64,000 nt of DNA from an uncultured beta proteobacterium (GCA_903944725.1 CAJASX010000083.1:1-64000), one strand, 5' to 3'; positions 46,402-56,327 are shown, numbered from the stretch's first letter. Program-made: numbers and translations. Notes: a model not told the origin generated them from the sequence alone.

Positions 46402-47343
46402 ATGGATTTTTTATTTATTGGTGATCCACTAGATTCATTAAAGCTGCAAAAGGATTCAACCATTGCGATGATGCGGGCAGCGCAAATAGCTGGTCATCAA
46501 CTTTGGTATACCCAAAGCCGTCAGTTACTTTGGCAAGCGGAATTTGCTTTTGCTAACTGTTGTGCTATTACGATTTTGCCAACTAGTACATCTTGGTACC
46601 AGCTAGGTCCTAGCGAAGTACGCATGCTGCATAAATTTTCAGCAGTGCTAATGCGCCAAGATCCGCCTTTTAATCTAGAATATTTAAATGCTACTTGGAT
46701 TTTGTCGGCTGCAGTTAATCAGGGCGCGCGAGTATTTAATGAGCCAAGTGCATTGCGCAACCAATCTGAAAAATTATCTATTACAGAATTTCCAAACTTA
46801 ATTCCACCTACCTTAGTAACACGTGAACTCGCGGCAATTTGCGAATTTCATGCTGAACATCAGGATATTGTAGTTAAGCCTTTGGATGGTATGGGTGGGA
46901 TGGGTGTATTTCGCATTGGCCCAGATGGCTTAAATTTGGCGAGCATTGTCGAAACCTTGGGTGACAACGGTAATCGCACACTGATGGCACAACAGTTTTT
47001 GCCACAGATTTCTGCGGGTGATAAACGGATTTTACTAATTGCTGGCGAAGTAGTACCTTACGCCTTAGCAAGAATTCCGCAAGGCTCAGAAATTAGAGGC
47101 AATCTAGCCGCGGGTGGTAAAGGTGTTGCAATGCTACTTAGTGACCAAGAAAAAGTAGTGGCAACTTATTTGGCACCGCTACTTTGGAGCAGAGGTTTAT
47201 TTCTAGTTGGCTTAGATTTAATTGGCGGGTATTTAACGGAAATTAATGTCACTAGCCCCACATGTTTTGTCGAAATTACTGAACAAACTGGTTTTGATGT
47301 TGCACAAAATTGGTTACAAGCTTTAGAAAAACAGTTAACTTAA
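46402..47343 (+). CDS. gshB: glutathione synthase
   Basis: GshB joins gamma-glutamylcysteine to glycine with ATP. The 313 aa protein has VMRQDPPFNLEYLNATW-type substrate-binding region, the ATP-grasp loop VVKPLDGMGGMGVFRI and EINVTSPTCFVEI near the end. It is directly behind gshA and 17 bp ahead of the EIIA gene. The glutathione pathway is thus complete here. Confidence 0.96.
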   Translation: MDFLFIGDPLDSLKLQKDSTIAMMRAAQIAGHQLWYTQSRQLLWQAEFAFANCCAITILPTSTSWYQLGPSEVRMLHKFSAVLMRQDPPFNLEYLNATWILSAAVNQGARVFNEPSALRNQSEKLSITEFPNLIPPTLVTRELAAICEFHAEHQDIVVKPLDGMGGMGVFRIGPDGLNLASIVETLGDNGNRTLMAQQFLPQISAGDKRILLIAGEVVPYALARIPQGSEIRGNLAAGGKGVAMLLSDQEKVVATYLAPLLWSRGLFLVGLDLIGGYLTEINVTSPTCFVEITEQTGFDVAQNWLQALEKQLT

Positions 47344-47360
47344 GAGAGGTTTGGAGTGCT

Positions 47361-47807
47361 ATGCCCGGAATAGTAATTGTTGCTCACACACCATTAGCCA
47401 GCGCCATGCTGGGGTTTGCTGAGCAAACCTTTGGCATCCTTCCAGAAAAAATTCAGGCGGTAGATATTCCACCCCATGAAGACGCTAAAGTGAGTTTAGA
47501 GAGACTACTTGTTGCTGCCCAAGCAGTCGATATGGGAAATGGTATTTTGGTATTAACAGACGTGATGGGGGCAACTCCAGCTAATGTTGCTTCGCGCTTA
47601 ATAAGTCAATTTCAGTTGGCCGGTAAAACGCTTTCGCCAATTATTGTATTAACGGGATTAAATTTACCAATGTTAATGCGGGCTGTGTCATATCGACAGG
47701 ATGATTTAGACGAGCTAGCTAAAAAAACCTTACAGGGTGGACAAAATGGTATTTTACGGATAGGTGCAAATACCAATTGTCTTAATACTGCCTCTGAAGG
47801 TTTTTAA
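47361..47807 (+). CDS. PTS EIIA, mannose-family
   Basis: This 148 aa protein belongs to the EIIA-Man family. The phosphorylated histidine is H9 in IVIVAHTPLA. DVMGATPANVASRL is the family phrase for the dimer interface. I choose the ATG at 47361 with GGAG just upstream. EIIB and EIIC parts are missing nearby, so it is probably regulatory. It overlaps HPr by one base (TAATG). Confidence 0.92.
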   Translation: MPGIVIVAHTPLASAMLGFAEQTFGILPEKIQAVDIPPHEDAKVSLERLLVAAQAVDMGNGILVLTDVMGATPANVASRLISQFQLAGKTLSPIIVLTGLNLPMLMRAVSYRQDDLDELAKKTLQGGQNGILRIGANTNCLNTASEGF

Positions 47808-48076
47808 TGCCAAGCGTAGAAATTAAAATTAGTAATAAATTGGGTTTGCACGCACGCGCGTCAGCCAAGTTGTCACAGTTGGCTGGTGAATTTCCTTGTG
47901 AAGTTTATTTAGCGCGAGATGGACGACAGGTCAATGCAAAAAGCATTATGGGAGTGATGATGCTAGCCGCTGGGTTGGGCAGCACAGTGACCCTAGAAAC
48001 TATTGGCGATCGGGCGGATGAGGCCTTACTGGCACTCCAAGCTTTAATTAACAACCGTTTTGGGGAGGGTGAATAA
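47807..48076 (+). CDS. ptsH: phosphocarrier protein HPr
   Basis: This 89 aa protein has the phosphorylatable H15 in GLHARAS and a serine at 46 in KSIMGVMML, the site used by HPr kinase. It receives phosphate from enzyme I and passes it to EIIA. It sits between EIIA and enzyme I, with no gap. Confidence 0.96.
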   Translation: MPSVEIKISNKLGLHARASAKLSQLAGEFPCEVYLARDGRQVNAKSIMGVMMLAAGLGSTVTLETIGDRADEALLALQALINNRFGEGE

Positions 48077-49822
48077 GTGACCTTTGCATTGCAGGGCATT
48101 CCCGCATCAAAAGGCATTGCCATCGGCCAAGCGGTACTTATTTCCCGCGCTGCTCTAGAGGTCAGTCACCATTTAATTGAGCCAGGTAGCGAGACAGCTG
48201 AGGCTAAAAAATTGCTGCTGGCGTTTGATCAGGTACGTAGTGAGCTGCAAGAATTACGCGCTGGCTTGCCAAAAGATGCCCCACAAGAAATGGCTGCTTT
48301 TTTAGATGTTCACGCCCTAATCTTGACAGACCCCGCTTTAGTTGAAAAGCCTCTGCAACTCATTCGCACACAAAGGTTAAACGCGGCCTGGGCACTCACT
48401 AGCGAGTTAAATGATTTACTAAAGCAATTTTCAGAAATGGAAGATCAGTATTTAAAAGAGCGCGCGCACGACATTCGACAAGTGGTTGAGCGAGTTTTAA
48501 AGGCCTTAAGTCAGCAGCAGCAAGCAACTCCAGATGTATTAGCTCCAGAAAATGTTTTTAGTGATGCCATTATTGTGGCGCATGATATTGCACCACATGA
48601 CATGTTACGTTTTAAAAATACTCGCTTTCTGGGCTTCGTGACCGATTTAGGCGGAAAAACTTCACATACCTCCATTGTGGCGCGCAGCTTAGAAATACCT
48701 GCGGTGTTGGGAGTTAGGCATGCGAGTGAAATGATTCGTCATGGTGACTGGCTGATTATTGACGGCGAACGAGGCTATGTAGTTGTAGCTCCAGATGAAA
48801 GCCTGCTAATCGAGTATCGTGCCTTACAAGCCCAAGCCATCATCAATACGCAAGCGTTGCAAACTTTAAAGTTTTCGCGTACGGTGACGGCCGATGGAGT
48901 GCCAATTAAATTATTTGCTAATACCGAATTGCCTGAAGATGCAACCCGAGCGATTGAGTTAGGGGCAATTGGAATTGGTTTATTTCGTTCTGAATTTTTA
49001 TTTATGGAGCGCAATCAAGCTTTACCAGATGAAGAGCAACAGTATCAAGAGTATCGCCGTGTAGTCGATTTAATGCATGGGTTACCAGTTAATATTCGCA
49101 CCATCGATATTGGTGCTGATAAGCCGATTGGCGATACTACCGATTTATTGCAAACTGGCACATCGCCACTTGGTTTAAGGGCAATTCGCTGGTCGTTAGC
49201 CGAACCCGAAATTTTTTTAGCGCAATTAAGGGCTATTTTGCGGGCTTCTGCACATGGACAGGTTCAGATTCTGATACCCATGTTGGCACATGCCAAAGAA
49301 ATCCATGAGACCTTTCGATTGCTAGAAAAAGCCAAACAACAATTAATTACGCGCGGCCTACTCTTTGACCCCCATATTCAAGTAGGCGCAATGATTGAAA
49401 TTCCAGCTGCAGCTTTAGCATTACCTTTATTTATTCGTTATTTTAATTTTATTTCTATTGGCACTAACGATTTAATCCAATACACCTTGGCCATCGATCG
49501 TGCCGATCATGCTGTAGCTCATCTCTACGACCATCTACATCCTGCAGTTTTGTATTTGTTAGTTAATATTATTAAGCAAGCTCAACTTGCTAAAATTCCA
49601 GTATCGGTGTGTGGAGAGATGGCGGGCGACCCCGAATTAACTAAGCTGTTACTTGCCATGGGCCTGACTGATTTTTCAATGCATTTTAGTCAGCTATTGT
49701 TGGTCAAGCGCGAAATTTTACAGGCCAATGTAGGCAAGTTGAAAGCCCATCTAGCCCCAGTCTTACAGGCTCTTGAGACCGATGAGCAGGCGTTAGCACT
49801 GGCGCAGTTGATGGCGGCCTAG
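48077..49822 (+). CDS. ptsI: PEP-protein phosphotransferase (enzyme I)
   Basis: Enzyme I takes phosphate from PEP to HPr. The 581 aa protein starts with GTG directly behind the ptsH stop. The phospho-histidine is H197 in GGKTSHTSIVA, and the C-terminal PEP-binding domain shows EFLFMERNQALPDEEQQY, IGAMIEIPAAAL and CGEMAGDP. A complete EIIA-HPr-EI set without permease suggests a regulatory phosphorelay. Confidence 0.96.
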   Translation: MTFALQGIPASKGIAIGQAVLISRAALEVSHHLIEPGSETAEAKKLLLAFDQVRSELQELRAGLPKDAPQEMAAFLDVHALILTDPALVEKPLQLIRTQRLNAAWALTSELNDLLKQFSEMEDQYLKERAHDIRQVVERVLKALSQQQQATPDVLAPENVFSDAIIVAHDIAPHDMLRFKNTRFLGFVTDLGGKTSHTSIVARSLEIPAVLGVRHASEMIRHGDWLIIDGERGYVVVAPDESLLIEYRALQAQAIINTQALQTLKFSRTVTADGVPIKLFANTELPEDATRAIELGAIGIGLFRSEFLFMERNQALPDEEQQYQEYRRVVDLMHGLPVNIRTIDIGADKPIGDTTDLLQTGTSPLGLRAIRWSLAEPEIFLAQLRAILRASAHGQVQILIPMLAHAKEIHETFRLLEKAKQQLITRGLLFDPHIQVGAMIEIPAAALALPLFIRYFNFISIGTNDLIQYTLAIDRADHAVAHLYDHLHPAVLYLLVNIIKQAQLAKIPVSVCGEMAGDPELTKLLLAMGLTDFSMHFSQLLLVKREILQANVGKLKAHLAPVLQALETDEQALALAQLMAA

Positions 49823-49843
49823 AAGAAATTGAGAACAACTAAA

Positions 49844-50602
49844 TTACACTTTAGAGGTAGTCTTGCAAACAGGACAAGCGGTATTTTTACTGAGCTGTAC
49901 CTCATCAATACGGGTATTCAAGGCATTCCACAGTAGTAAACGCCCAACTAATGGCTGACCAAAGCCAATGAGTATTTGTAGTGCTTGGGCGGCCTGTAGA
50001 CTACCAATAATGCCAACCAGTGGCGAAAAAACACCCATGGTGGCACAGTTTACTTCGCTAGGATTGCTTTCAGGCGGGAAGATACAGGCATAGCAAGGCG
50101 AGTTTAAGTTTTTAAAATCAAAGACACTAACTTGAGCATCAAAGCCTAAAGCAGAACCAGAAACTAAGGGAACTTGATGTTTAAAACACGCTTGATTAAT
50201 TAGCTGGCGAGTATTGAATTGATCAGTGCAATCTAAGACAATATCAATCTGTGGCAGCATCTGTGCTAACCAAGCGGCGCTTGCTTTTTCAGCATAAGCT
50301 GTAATAACTGTGTCGCTGTTTAGCCGCTCTAAAAAAGCTTTGCCAGAAGCAACCTTTTGCTTGCCAATTTGGTCTTGGGTGTGCATTATTTGGCGCTGAA
50401 GATTGCTCAGCTCAACAGTATCTGGATCAATTAAGGAAATGCGGCCAATGCCTGCAGCCACCAAATAAGGGGCAGCAGCACAGCCCAGACCTCCAGCACC
50501 AATCACCAGTACATGCGTGGCCAGAAGCTTTTCTTGACCCTCAATATCAATTTCTTCTAACAGAAGATGGCGCGAATAACGGAGTAACTGCTCGTCGTTC
50601 AT
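49844..50602 (-). CDS. moeB: MoeB/ThiF-family adenylyltransferase
   Basis: This 252 aa E1-like enzyme adenylates the C-terminus of sulfur carrier proteins (MoaD or ThiS). GAGGLGCAAAPYLVAAGIG is the nucleotide-binding loop; zinc cysteines occur in CYACIFPPES and CPVCKT near the end. It follows ctpA on the same strand. Whether it serves molybdopterin or thiamin is not decidable from the sequence. Confidence 0.9.
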   Translation of the reverse strand: MNDEQLLRYSRHLLLEEIDIEGQEKLLATHVLVIGAGGLGCAAAPYLVAAGIGRISLIDPDTVELSNLQRQIMHTQDQIGKQKVASGKAFLERLNSDTVITAYAEKASAAWLAQMLPQIDIVLDCTDQFNTRQLINQACFKHQVPLVSGSALGFDAQVSVFDFKNLNSPCYACIFPPESNPSEVNCATMGVFSPLVGIIGSLQAAQALQILIGFGQPLVGRLLLWNALNTRIDEVQLSKNTACPVCKTTSKV

Positions 50603-50619
50603 GCTAATCAGATTTGGGT

Positions 50620-52053
50620 CTACTCAAGCTTGGAAGAGGAGCGAATGACGGCTTTACCATCAAGAAAAGCAACCGCCTGCTGTAACATGAAATCGTCACT
50701 GCTACCTAATTCTGGAGGTTTTTTTGCCTTATCTTTATCGCGTTCAGCAGGCGTTTTAGAAGCATTCTTTTCTTCAATGCGTTGCATTTCTTCCAGGCGA
50801 CGTTTTTCGCGATCTTTGATTAAAGCATCTTCAGACGATTGTTTGTTACGTAAATGTTTTTCGCTGTCGACTTCACGGGTAATCAAAACATCATCTGGAT
50901 CACCATCTTTATTTTGATCAACTGGAATATCAGGCTTAATGCCAAAACCCTGAATTGAACGACCATTCGGAGTGTAGTAATAAGCGGTCGTAATTTTTAA
51001 TGCTGAGTCGTTGCTTAAGGGCCTTACTGTTTGTACTGAGCCTTTACCAAAGCTAGTCTTGCCCATAATCGTTGCCCGCTTGTAATCTTGTAAAGCCCCT
51101 GCGACAATTTCTGAGGCCGAAGCTGAATAGGCATTAACTAAAACTACCATCGGTATTTTTTTAAACATAGCAGGCACCAATGCTAGTGGGTCAGAGCTTT
51201 CACTGAGCTTATAAGTATCAGGGGTAGCATTAAAAATCTGTTTTGAATCAGTTGCTTGTCCTTTAGTCGAAACAATCACTGCACCCGCTGGTAAAAAAGC
51301 TGCAGCAACCCCTACAGCCCCTTGTAATAAGCCGCCACCGTTATTTCGCAAGTCAAGCACCAAACCTTTTAATTTAGGGTCTTGAATGCTAATTTCCGTT
51401 AATCGTTTAGCTAAATCGGGTACAGTGCGCTCTTGAAAACTAGTGACCCGTACCCAGGCAATATCGTTATCTAAAATTTTAGCCTTGACCGACTGCACTT
51501 TAATTTCTGCCCGCGTAATGGTGAGGGGAAAAGTACGGTCTTCACTTTTACGAAATACCGTCAAGGTAATTTTTGTGCCAGGCGCACCACGCATGGTACG
51601 CACGGCTTTATCTAAAGTCATGCCGCGTACTGGCTTGTCATCAAGCCGGGTAATAAGATCACCAGCTTGCAGACCTGCTCGAGCCGCAGGGCTATCTTCA
51701 ATTGGATTAAGTACTTTAACTAAACCATCTTCTGAAGTAATTTCAATACCAAGTCCAGCAAACTTTCCGGTAGTTTGCTCTTGCATTTCTGAAAAATCTT
51801 TTTTATCTAGATACGAAGAATGTGGATCAAGACTACTCACCATGCCTTTTACGGCATCGGTTAAGAGCTGCCTATCTTCAATAGGCTCGACGTACTCACG
51901 CTTAATTTGCGCAAATACATTAGAGAGGGTACGCAGTTCATCTAAGGGTAAGGTAGTATTTTGTTGGGCTGTAGCAGATAGTTGAATGGTGGCAGCAATA
52001 CCAGCGATAAGGCCAATGAAGACCAGGGCGAGATTTTTAAATAAGCGGCGCAT
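50620..52053 (-). CDS. ctpA: S41-family C-terminal processing peptidase
   Basis: This 477 aa periplasmic protease has an N-terminal signal anchor (LALVFIGLIAGIAATIQL), a PDZ domain (GLGIEITSEDGLVKVLNPI, DSPAARAGL) and the S41 catalytic region with the Ser in SASASEIVAG and the Lys in MGKTSFGKGSVQ. The tail is a charged Lys/Glu-rich segment of about 70 residues, longer than usual. It lies between gpmA and moeB in one direction. Confidence 0.94.
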   Translation of the reverse strand: MRRLFKNLALVFIGLIAGIAATIQLSATAQQNTTLPLDELRTLSNVFAQIKREYVEPIEDRQLLTDAVKGMVSSLDPHSSYLDKKDFSEMQEQTTGKFAGLGIEITSEDGLVKVLNPIEDSPAARAGLQAGDLITRLDDKPVRGMTLDKAVRTMRGAPGTKITLTVFRKSEDRTFPLTITRAEIKVQSVKAKILDNDIAWVRVTSFQERTVPDLAKRLTEISIQDPKLKGLVLDLRNNGGGLLQGAVGVAAAFLPAGAVIVSTKGQATDSKQIFNATPDTYKLSESSDPLALVPAMFKKIPMVVLVNAYSASASEIVAGALQDYKRATIMGKTSFGKGSVQTVRPLSNDSALKITTAYYYTPNGRSIQGFGIKPDIPVDQNKDGDPDDVLITREVDSEKHLRNKQSSEDALIKDREKRRLEEMQRIEEKNASKTPAERDKDKAKKPPELGSSDDFMLQQAVAFLDGKAVIRSSSKLE

Positions 52054-52115
52054 AGAGTTATTTAGTAAGCAAGACTAGAAAGAAAAATGCTGAAGGAATA
52101 ATGGACTATTTTGCT

Positions 52116-52805
52116 CTACTCTATATAAAAATGTTGCAGTGGGCGCAAGTCATCATCTAATTCATAAACCATTGGTTTGCCATTGGGGATACTAATTTCC
52201 ATGATTGCTTCATTAGAAATGGTATCAAGGTGCTTCATTATGGCCCGGATGCTATTGCCGTGAGCCACCAGTAAAACCCGTTTGCCCAAATTAAGGGCTG
52301 GCGCAATCGACTCATTCCAGATAGGTAGCACCCGTGCAACCGTGTCTTGTAGACATTCTCCAAGGGGAATGTCGCTCGGGTCAAGCTTCTGATAGCGAAT
52401 ATCAAGGTGGGAACTGCGTTCGTCATTGGGGCTTAATAAAGGTGGTCGAACAGCAAAAGAGCGGCGCCAAATATGCACTTGTTCTGCCCCATACTGTTGT
52501 GCAGTTTCAGCCTTATTTAGCCCAGTAAGCGCACCATAATGACGCTCATTTAGACGCCAGCTGTGCACCGTCGGAAGCCACATTAGATCCATTACATCTT
52601 GTACATGCCATAAAGTACGAATTGCGCGGCGCAGAACCGAAGTGTAGGCAATATCAAACTCATAGCCAGCCTGTTTTAGAGCATTACCAGCCGCGAGCGC
52701 CTGGTCGACCCCCTTGGGGGTTAGGTCAACATCCATCCAACCCGTAAAACGGTTTTCAAGGTTCCAAGTGGATTCACCGTGGCGAATAAGAACAAGTTGT
52801 TTCAT
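52116..52805 (-). CDS. gpmA: 2,3-bisphosphoglycerate-dependent phosphoglycerate mutase
   Basis: GpmA interconverts 3- and 2-phosphoglycerate. The 229 aa protein has the phospho-histidine motif [18 protein letters not shown] and [10 protein letters not shown]. Length matches the shorter betaproteobacterial form. A TAGAAT box ends 7 nt before its ATG, overlapping the opposing box of the rhodanese gene. Confidence 0.96.
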   Translation of the reverse strand: MKQLVLIRHGESTWNLENRFTGWMDVDLTPKGVDQALAAGNALKQAGYEFDIAYTSVLRRAIRTLWHVQDVMDLMWLPTVHSWRLNERHYGALTGLNKAETAQQYGAEQVHIWRRSFAVRPPLLSPNDERSSHLDIRYQKLDPSDIPLGECLQDTVARVLPIWNESIAPALNLGKRVLLVAHGNSIRAIMKHLDTISNEAIMEISIPNGKPMVYELDDDLRPLQHFYIE

Positions 52806-52811
52806 AGAGCC

Positions 52812-52821
52812 ATTCTATAAT
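52812..52821. promoter_or_regulatory. overlapping opposed -10 boxes of gpmA and rhodanese gene
   Basis: ATTCTATAAT holds TATAAT on the plus strand (52816-52821) and TAGAAT on the minus strand (52817-52812). Each ends 7 nt before its ATG. The two genes are separated by only 22 bp, which leaves no room for leaders. Confidence 0.6.
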
Positions 52822-52827
52822 CAGGGC

Positions 52828-53241
52828 ATGAACTTTCTAATGCAAACCGACAATTTAGCACTTATTGGTGTGATGGCTGCTGCAGGCTTAGCGCTTTTCA
52901 TGCCGACTATCTCAACCTTAATTAGTGGAGTTGGGCTGTCTGCAGCTGAAGCCACTAGCTGGATTAATCGTCGCAAGGCAGTTGTGCTCGATTTAAGGCC
53001 AGTAGCTGATTTCAAGGGCGGCCACCTGCCTAATGCAAAAAACCTACCATTTAGCTTGATTTCTAGCGATCTCGATCGGTTGAAATTAGATCGCAAATTA
53101 CCGCTTATTTTAGTTTGTAAAAGCGGGGTTGAATCACGTAAGGCTGCGCAGCAACTCAAAAAGATGGGTTTTGCTGAAGTAGGCTTGTTGGATGGCGGGC
53201 TAAAAGCCTGGCAAACGGCTAATTTACCATTAGTAAAGTAA
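52828..53241 (+). CDS. membrane-anchored rhodanese-like protein
   Basis: This 137 aa protein has an N-terminal hydrophobic segment (ALIGVMAAAGLALFMPTIS) and a rhodanese domain with DLRPVADFKGGHLPNAKNLP and the active-site cysteine in LVCKSGVESRKAA. The start at 52828 has TATAAT ending 7 nt upstream. It may provide sulfur or work with glutaredoxin, whose gene follows by 10 bp. Confidence 0.88.
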   Translation: MNFLMQTDNLALIGVMAAAGLALFMPTISTLISGVGLSAAEATSWINRRKAVVLDLRPVADFKGGHLPNAKNLPFSLISSDLDRLKLDRKLPLILVCKSGVESRKAAQQLKKMGFAEVGLLDGGLKAWQTANLPLVK

Positions 53242-53251
53242 GGTAAAGCCG

Positions 53252-53509
53252 ATGGCGCCAGTAACAATGTATAGCACCCAAGTTTGCCCTTATTGCGTAA
53301 TGGCTGAAAAATTATTGCAAAAAAAAGGGGTAGATCATTTAGAGAAAATTTTGATCGATGTCAATGCTGAGCAACGCGAACAGATGATGTCGCGTACCGG
53401 CCGACGCACGGTACCACAAATTTTTATTGGCGAGCGTCATGTAGGTGGCTACGATGATTTAGTTGCCCTTGATCGAGCGGGTGAGCTTGATGGCTTATTG
53501 AATAATTAA
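53252..53509 (+). CDS. grxC: glutaredoxin 3
   Basis: This 85 aa glutaredoxin has active site CPYC at residues 12-15, the TVPQIFIG cis-Pro segment and GGYDD glutathione-binding motif. It reduces disulfides with glutathione, whose synthesis genes lie upstream in this window. It is followed by secB after 18 bp. Confidence 0.96.
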   Translation: MAPVTMYSTQVCPYCVMAEKLLQKKGVDHLEKILIDVNAEQREQMMSRTGRRTVPQIFIGERHVGGYDDLVALDRAGELDGLLNN

Positions 53510-53527
53510 ACAAATGGAATAGAAAAT

Positions 53528-54031
53528 ATGAGCGAAACAAACTTGACTGAACCCTCTTTTCAAATTCAGCGCATCTATTTAAAAGACCTTTCACTAGAGC
53601 AGCCAAATACCCCGGCGATCTTGCTAGTACAAGCCGAACCTCAAATGCAAGTCGAGGTAGATATTGGTATTGCGCGCTTAAGTGATGGGCTCTTTGAAGT
53701 CATGTTATCGGGCACCATTACCGCCCGTGTCGAAGGTAAGACATTGTTTTTAATTGAGGCGAAGCAGGCTGGTATTTTTGAATTTAAAAATATTCCTGCC
53801 GAGCAAATAGAGCCAATGTTAGCCATAGCTTGCCCAACTATTTTGTATCCCTATTTGCGCTCTAATATTGCCGATATGGTTAGTCGCGCTGGTTTCCAGC
53901 CAATTCATTTGGCTGAAATTAATTTTCATGCGATGTACGAACAGCGGTTAGCCCAAGCAGCAGAGACAGCTAAGGGCGCGGACGAAGGAAATACTGATGA
54001 AGAGAAGAGCAAGATTATTCTTCCTAATTAA
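53528..54031 (+). CDS. secB: protein-export chaperone SecB
   Basis: SecB keeps precursor proteins unfolded for SecA. The 167 aa protein has [21 protein letters not shown]-type [14 protein letters not shown] and [11 protein letters not shown], all diagnostic. The acidic tail has about 20 residues. The order grxC-secB-gpsA is conserved among proteobacteria. Confidence 0.97.
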   Translation: MSETNLTEPSFQIQRIYLKDLSLEQPNTPAILLVQAEPQMQVEVDIGIARLSDGLFEVMLSGTITARVEGKTLFLIEAKQAGIFEFKNIPAEQIEPMLAIACPTILYPYLRSNIADMVSRAGFQPIHLAEINFHAMYEQRLAQAAETAKGADEGNTDEEKSKIILPN

Positions 54032-54051
54032 TTTGGCTTTTATTTAGGTTT

Positions 54052-55074
54052 ATGAAGCTAACTGTCATTGGTGCTGGCGCGTGGGGGACGGCAATAGCCG
54101 TTCAAGCCGCCCAACATTTACCAGCAGAGGCCGTCGGTCTGTGGACCAGAAGCGCCGCACAAGCTCGCACTATGCAACAGCTTCAAGAAAATAGTACTCA
54201 CTTACCAGGCGTCGTCTTACCCAGATCAATTTTGATCTTTGATCATTTTGCGCAGGCCATGCAACGCATTGGACCAGAAGATTTGATCGTGATTGCAACT
54301 CCCATCAGTGGTTTAGTAGAAACGGTCCGGCGCATAGCAGAAAATGCTTCTGGGCCTTTACAGATTGTCTGGTTATGCAAAGGGCTTGAGGCACAGACAG
54401 CTTTGTTACCACATCAACTTGTGGCTCGCGAGTTAGCGCTTCATGCACGAGGTATTAAGCATACTTTTGGAGCCCTTACTGGCCCAAGTTTTGCGCGCGA
54501 AATGGCCTTAGGTTTGCCTTGTGCTTTAACTATCGCAAGCGCTTCAGAGACCTTATGCACTAGTGTGCAAAAAGCTTTGCATCACGATAATTTACGTATT
54601 TACGCTAGCGATGATTTGATTGGTGTAGAGCTTGGCGGTGCGGTAAAAAATGTCATCGCTATTGCCGCTGGCATTGGTGATGGCCTGGGTTTAGGGCTTA
54701 ATGCCAGAGCAGCTTTATTAACCCGTGGTTTAGCTGAAATGATGCGCCTAGTAAAAGCTGCTGGCGGTCGCCCCGAAACCTGTATGGGACTTACAGGAGT
54801 AGGCGATTTAATTTTGACTGCAACTGGTGATTTATCTCGTAATCGGCGAGTCGGTTTATTGTTGGCTGAGGGCAAACCTTTGTCAATTATTTTGTCTGAG
54901 CTTGGGCATGTGGCCGAGGGGGTATTATGTGCGCAAGCATTGCTTACCTTAGCAAATCGCTTAGCAGTTGAAATGCCAATTACCACTACAGTAAGCGAAG
55001 TACTACTCGGTAAGCAAACCTTAACAGTTGCTTTGCAGGGTTTAATGGGTCGCGACGCGAAGTCAGAGTACTAG
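54052..55074 (+). CDS. gpsA: glycerol-3-phosphate dehydrogenase [NAD(P)+]
   Basis: GpsA makes sn-glycerol-3-phosphate for phospholipids. The 340 aa protein has the nucleotide motif GAGAWGTAIA (7-16), GPSFAREMALGLPCA and the active-site segment GGAVKNVIAIAAGI with the catalytic lysine. It ends the rhodanese-grxC-secB-gpsA run and is convergent with trmL. Confidence 0.97.
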   Translation: MKLTVIGAGAWGTAIAVQAAQHLPAEAVGLWTRSAAQARTMQQLQENSTHLPGVVLPRSILIFDHFAQAMQRIGPEDLIVIATPISGLVETVRRIAENASGPLQIVWLCKGLEAQTALLPHQLVARELALHARGIKHTFGALTGPSFAREMALGLPCALTIASASETLCTSVQKALHHDNLRIYASDDLIGVELGGAVKNVIAIAAGIGDGLGLGLNARAALLTRGLAEMMRLVKAAGGRPETCMGLTGVGDLILTATGDLSRNRRVGLLLAEGKPLSIILSELGHVAEGVLCAQALLTLANRLAVEMPITTTVSEVLLGKQTLTVALQGLMGRDAKSEY

Positions 55075-55082
55075 CTAGAGCC

Positions 55083-55117
55083 CTCAACAGATTTTTAAGT
55101 TGTTGAGATACTATTTT
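55083..55117 (+). terminator. possible gpsA terminator
   Basis: Arms CTCAACA and TGTTGAG (7 bp) flank an 11-base loop. The T-run (TTTTT, from about 55113) is separated by several bases from the stem. The element overlaps the 3' end of trmL, so it is only a weak candidate. Confidence 0.35.
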
Positions 55118-55574
55118 TAAAGTTAGTTTGCCGCCAAGCTTCATAGACCACAATGGCCACGGAGTTTGCTAGATTAAGACTTCGGCTATTAACTTGCATT
55201 GGTAGGCAAAGTTGATTTTCTAGGGGTACACTTTCACGTACTGCAGCACTCACCCCTTTGGTTTCTGAGCCAAAAACAAAATAGTCATCGGGCCTTAATT
55301 GCTGCTGATAAAAAGTCTGCTGACTTTTCGTAGTTAATAAAAAGATGCGCTCTGGGGAAGCATTTACTCTAGCCAGAAAGCTTAACCAGTTGGGGTAGAC
55401 CGCTAGACTAGCAAATTCATGGTAGTCAAGACCTGCGCGCCGTAATTTAGCATCCTCCAGTGGAAATCCTAGAGGCTCAATCAGGTGTAGACGAGCACCT
55501 GTGTTGGCACAAAGGCGAATAATATTACCAGTATTAGGCGGAATTTCAGGCTCAAAGAGCACTATGTTAAACAT
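55095..55574 (-). CDS. trmL: tRNA (cytidine(34)-2'-O)-methyltransferase
   Basis: TrmL methylates the wobble base of certain tRNA-Leu. The 159 aa SPOUT enzyme has [28 protein letters not shown] and the knot motif [18 protein letters not shown]. It overlaps the end of comF by 8 bp, so it is in one operon with it. Confidence 0.96.
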   Translation of the reverse strand: MFNIVLFEPEIPPNTGNIIRLCANTGARLHLIEPLGFPLEDAKLRRAGLDYHEFASLAVYPNWLSFLARVNASPERIFLLTTKSQQTFYQQQLRPDDYFVFGSETKGVSAAVRESVPLENQLCLPMQVNSRSLNLANSVAIVVYEAWRQTNFKNSISTT

Positions 55575-56322
55575 CTACTAATTGCCTCGGGGTGCGTAAT
55601 ATAACCCAATTACTAACATGACTAACACCATGACTTTTAAGTACTTTAGCAATTTCATTTAAAGTTGAACCAGTTGTCATGACGTCATCAAACACAATAA
55701 CCGATTGTCCGGCTAAACGGTCTATATAGCGGCGTTCAAAATAAAACAAACCATTTAAGGCCCGTTGCCGATCATTCCGGTTAGCAGATATTTGACTAAA
55801 ATTAGAGTGATGCCGCCGCAATGCATGGGGTAAAAGTTTCAGTTGCTTTGGAAGAGTCAGATGGCGGGTAATTTCTAGGCATTGATTAAAACCACGCTCA
55901 CGAAGTTTTTGGCGGCTTAGGGGCACAGGTAAAAGATAAGCTGGTGGCAATTGCATCAGAGAATTCTTCATTAAACTATTCCATAAATTGGCTAATCCCA
56001 TAGCATAGGCAAGGCGACGGTGATATTTCAATTGATGCACAGCAGTTTTTAATAGACCTTCATATCGTGCCATGCTTAGACTTAAATCAAAGTAAGGTAA
56101 TTGTGCTACACAGTGACTGCAGTGCTGGTCATGTACTAAAATTTTTCCTCCAGTTGTAATTGGTAGGTCAAGGCCACAGCAAGGACAACATGGAGTTGTA
56201 TTAAGAGCCTGCTGGCCTAACAGTTGTAGGCATTGCTCGCAAGTGGTATTGGCTTGATAACGGTTACATAAAATACAGCTAGTGGGTATTAAAGAGCCAA
56301 TTAAGCGTAGTAAATTTTTCAT
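55567..56322 (-). CDS. comF: ComF-family phosphoribosyltransferase-like protein
   Basis: ComF is needed for DNA uptake in competent species. The N-terminal zinc finger has four CxxC pairs (CILC, CEQC, CCPCC, CSHC), and the PRPP-binding loop reads [16 protein letters not shown]. The 251 aa form starts at ATG 56322; an upstream ATG at 56358 would overlap the divergent gene. A symmetric palindrome lies just upstream. Confidence 0.92.
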   Translation of the reverse strand: MKNLLRLIGSLIPTSCILCNRYQANTTCEQCLQLLGQQALNTTPCCPCCGLDLPITTGGKILVHDQHCSHCVAQLPYFDLSLSMARYEGLLKTAVHQLKYHRRLAYAMGLANLWNSLMKNSLMQLPPAYLLPVPLSRQKLRERGFNQCLEITRHLTLPKQLKLLPHALRRHHSNFSQISANRNDRQRALNGLFYFERRYIDRLAGQSVIVFDDVMTTGSTLNEIAKVLKSHGVSHVSNWVILRTPRQLVDV

Positions 56323-56327
56323 TGGGG

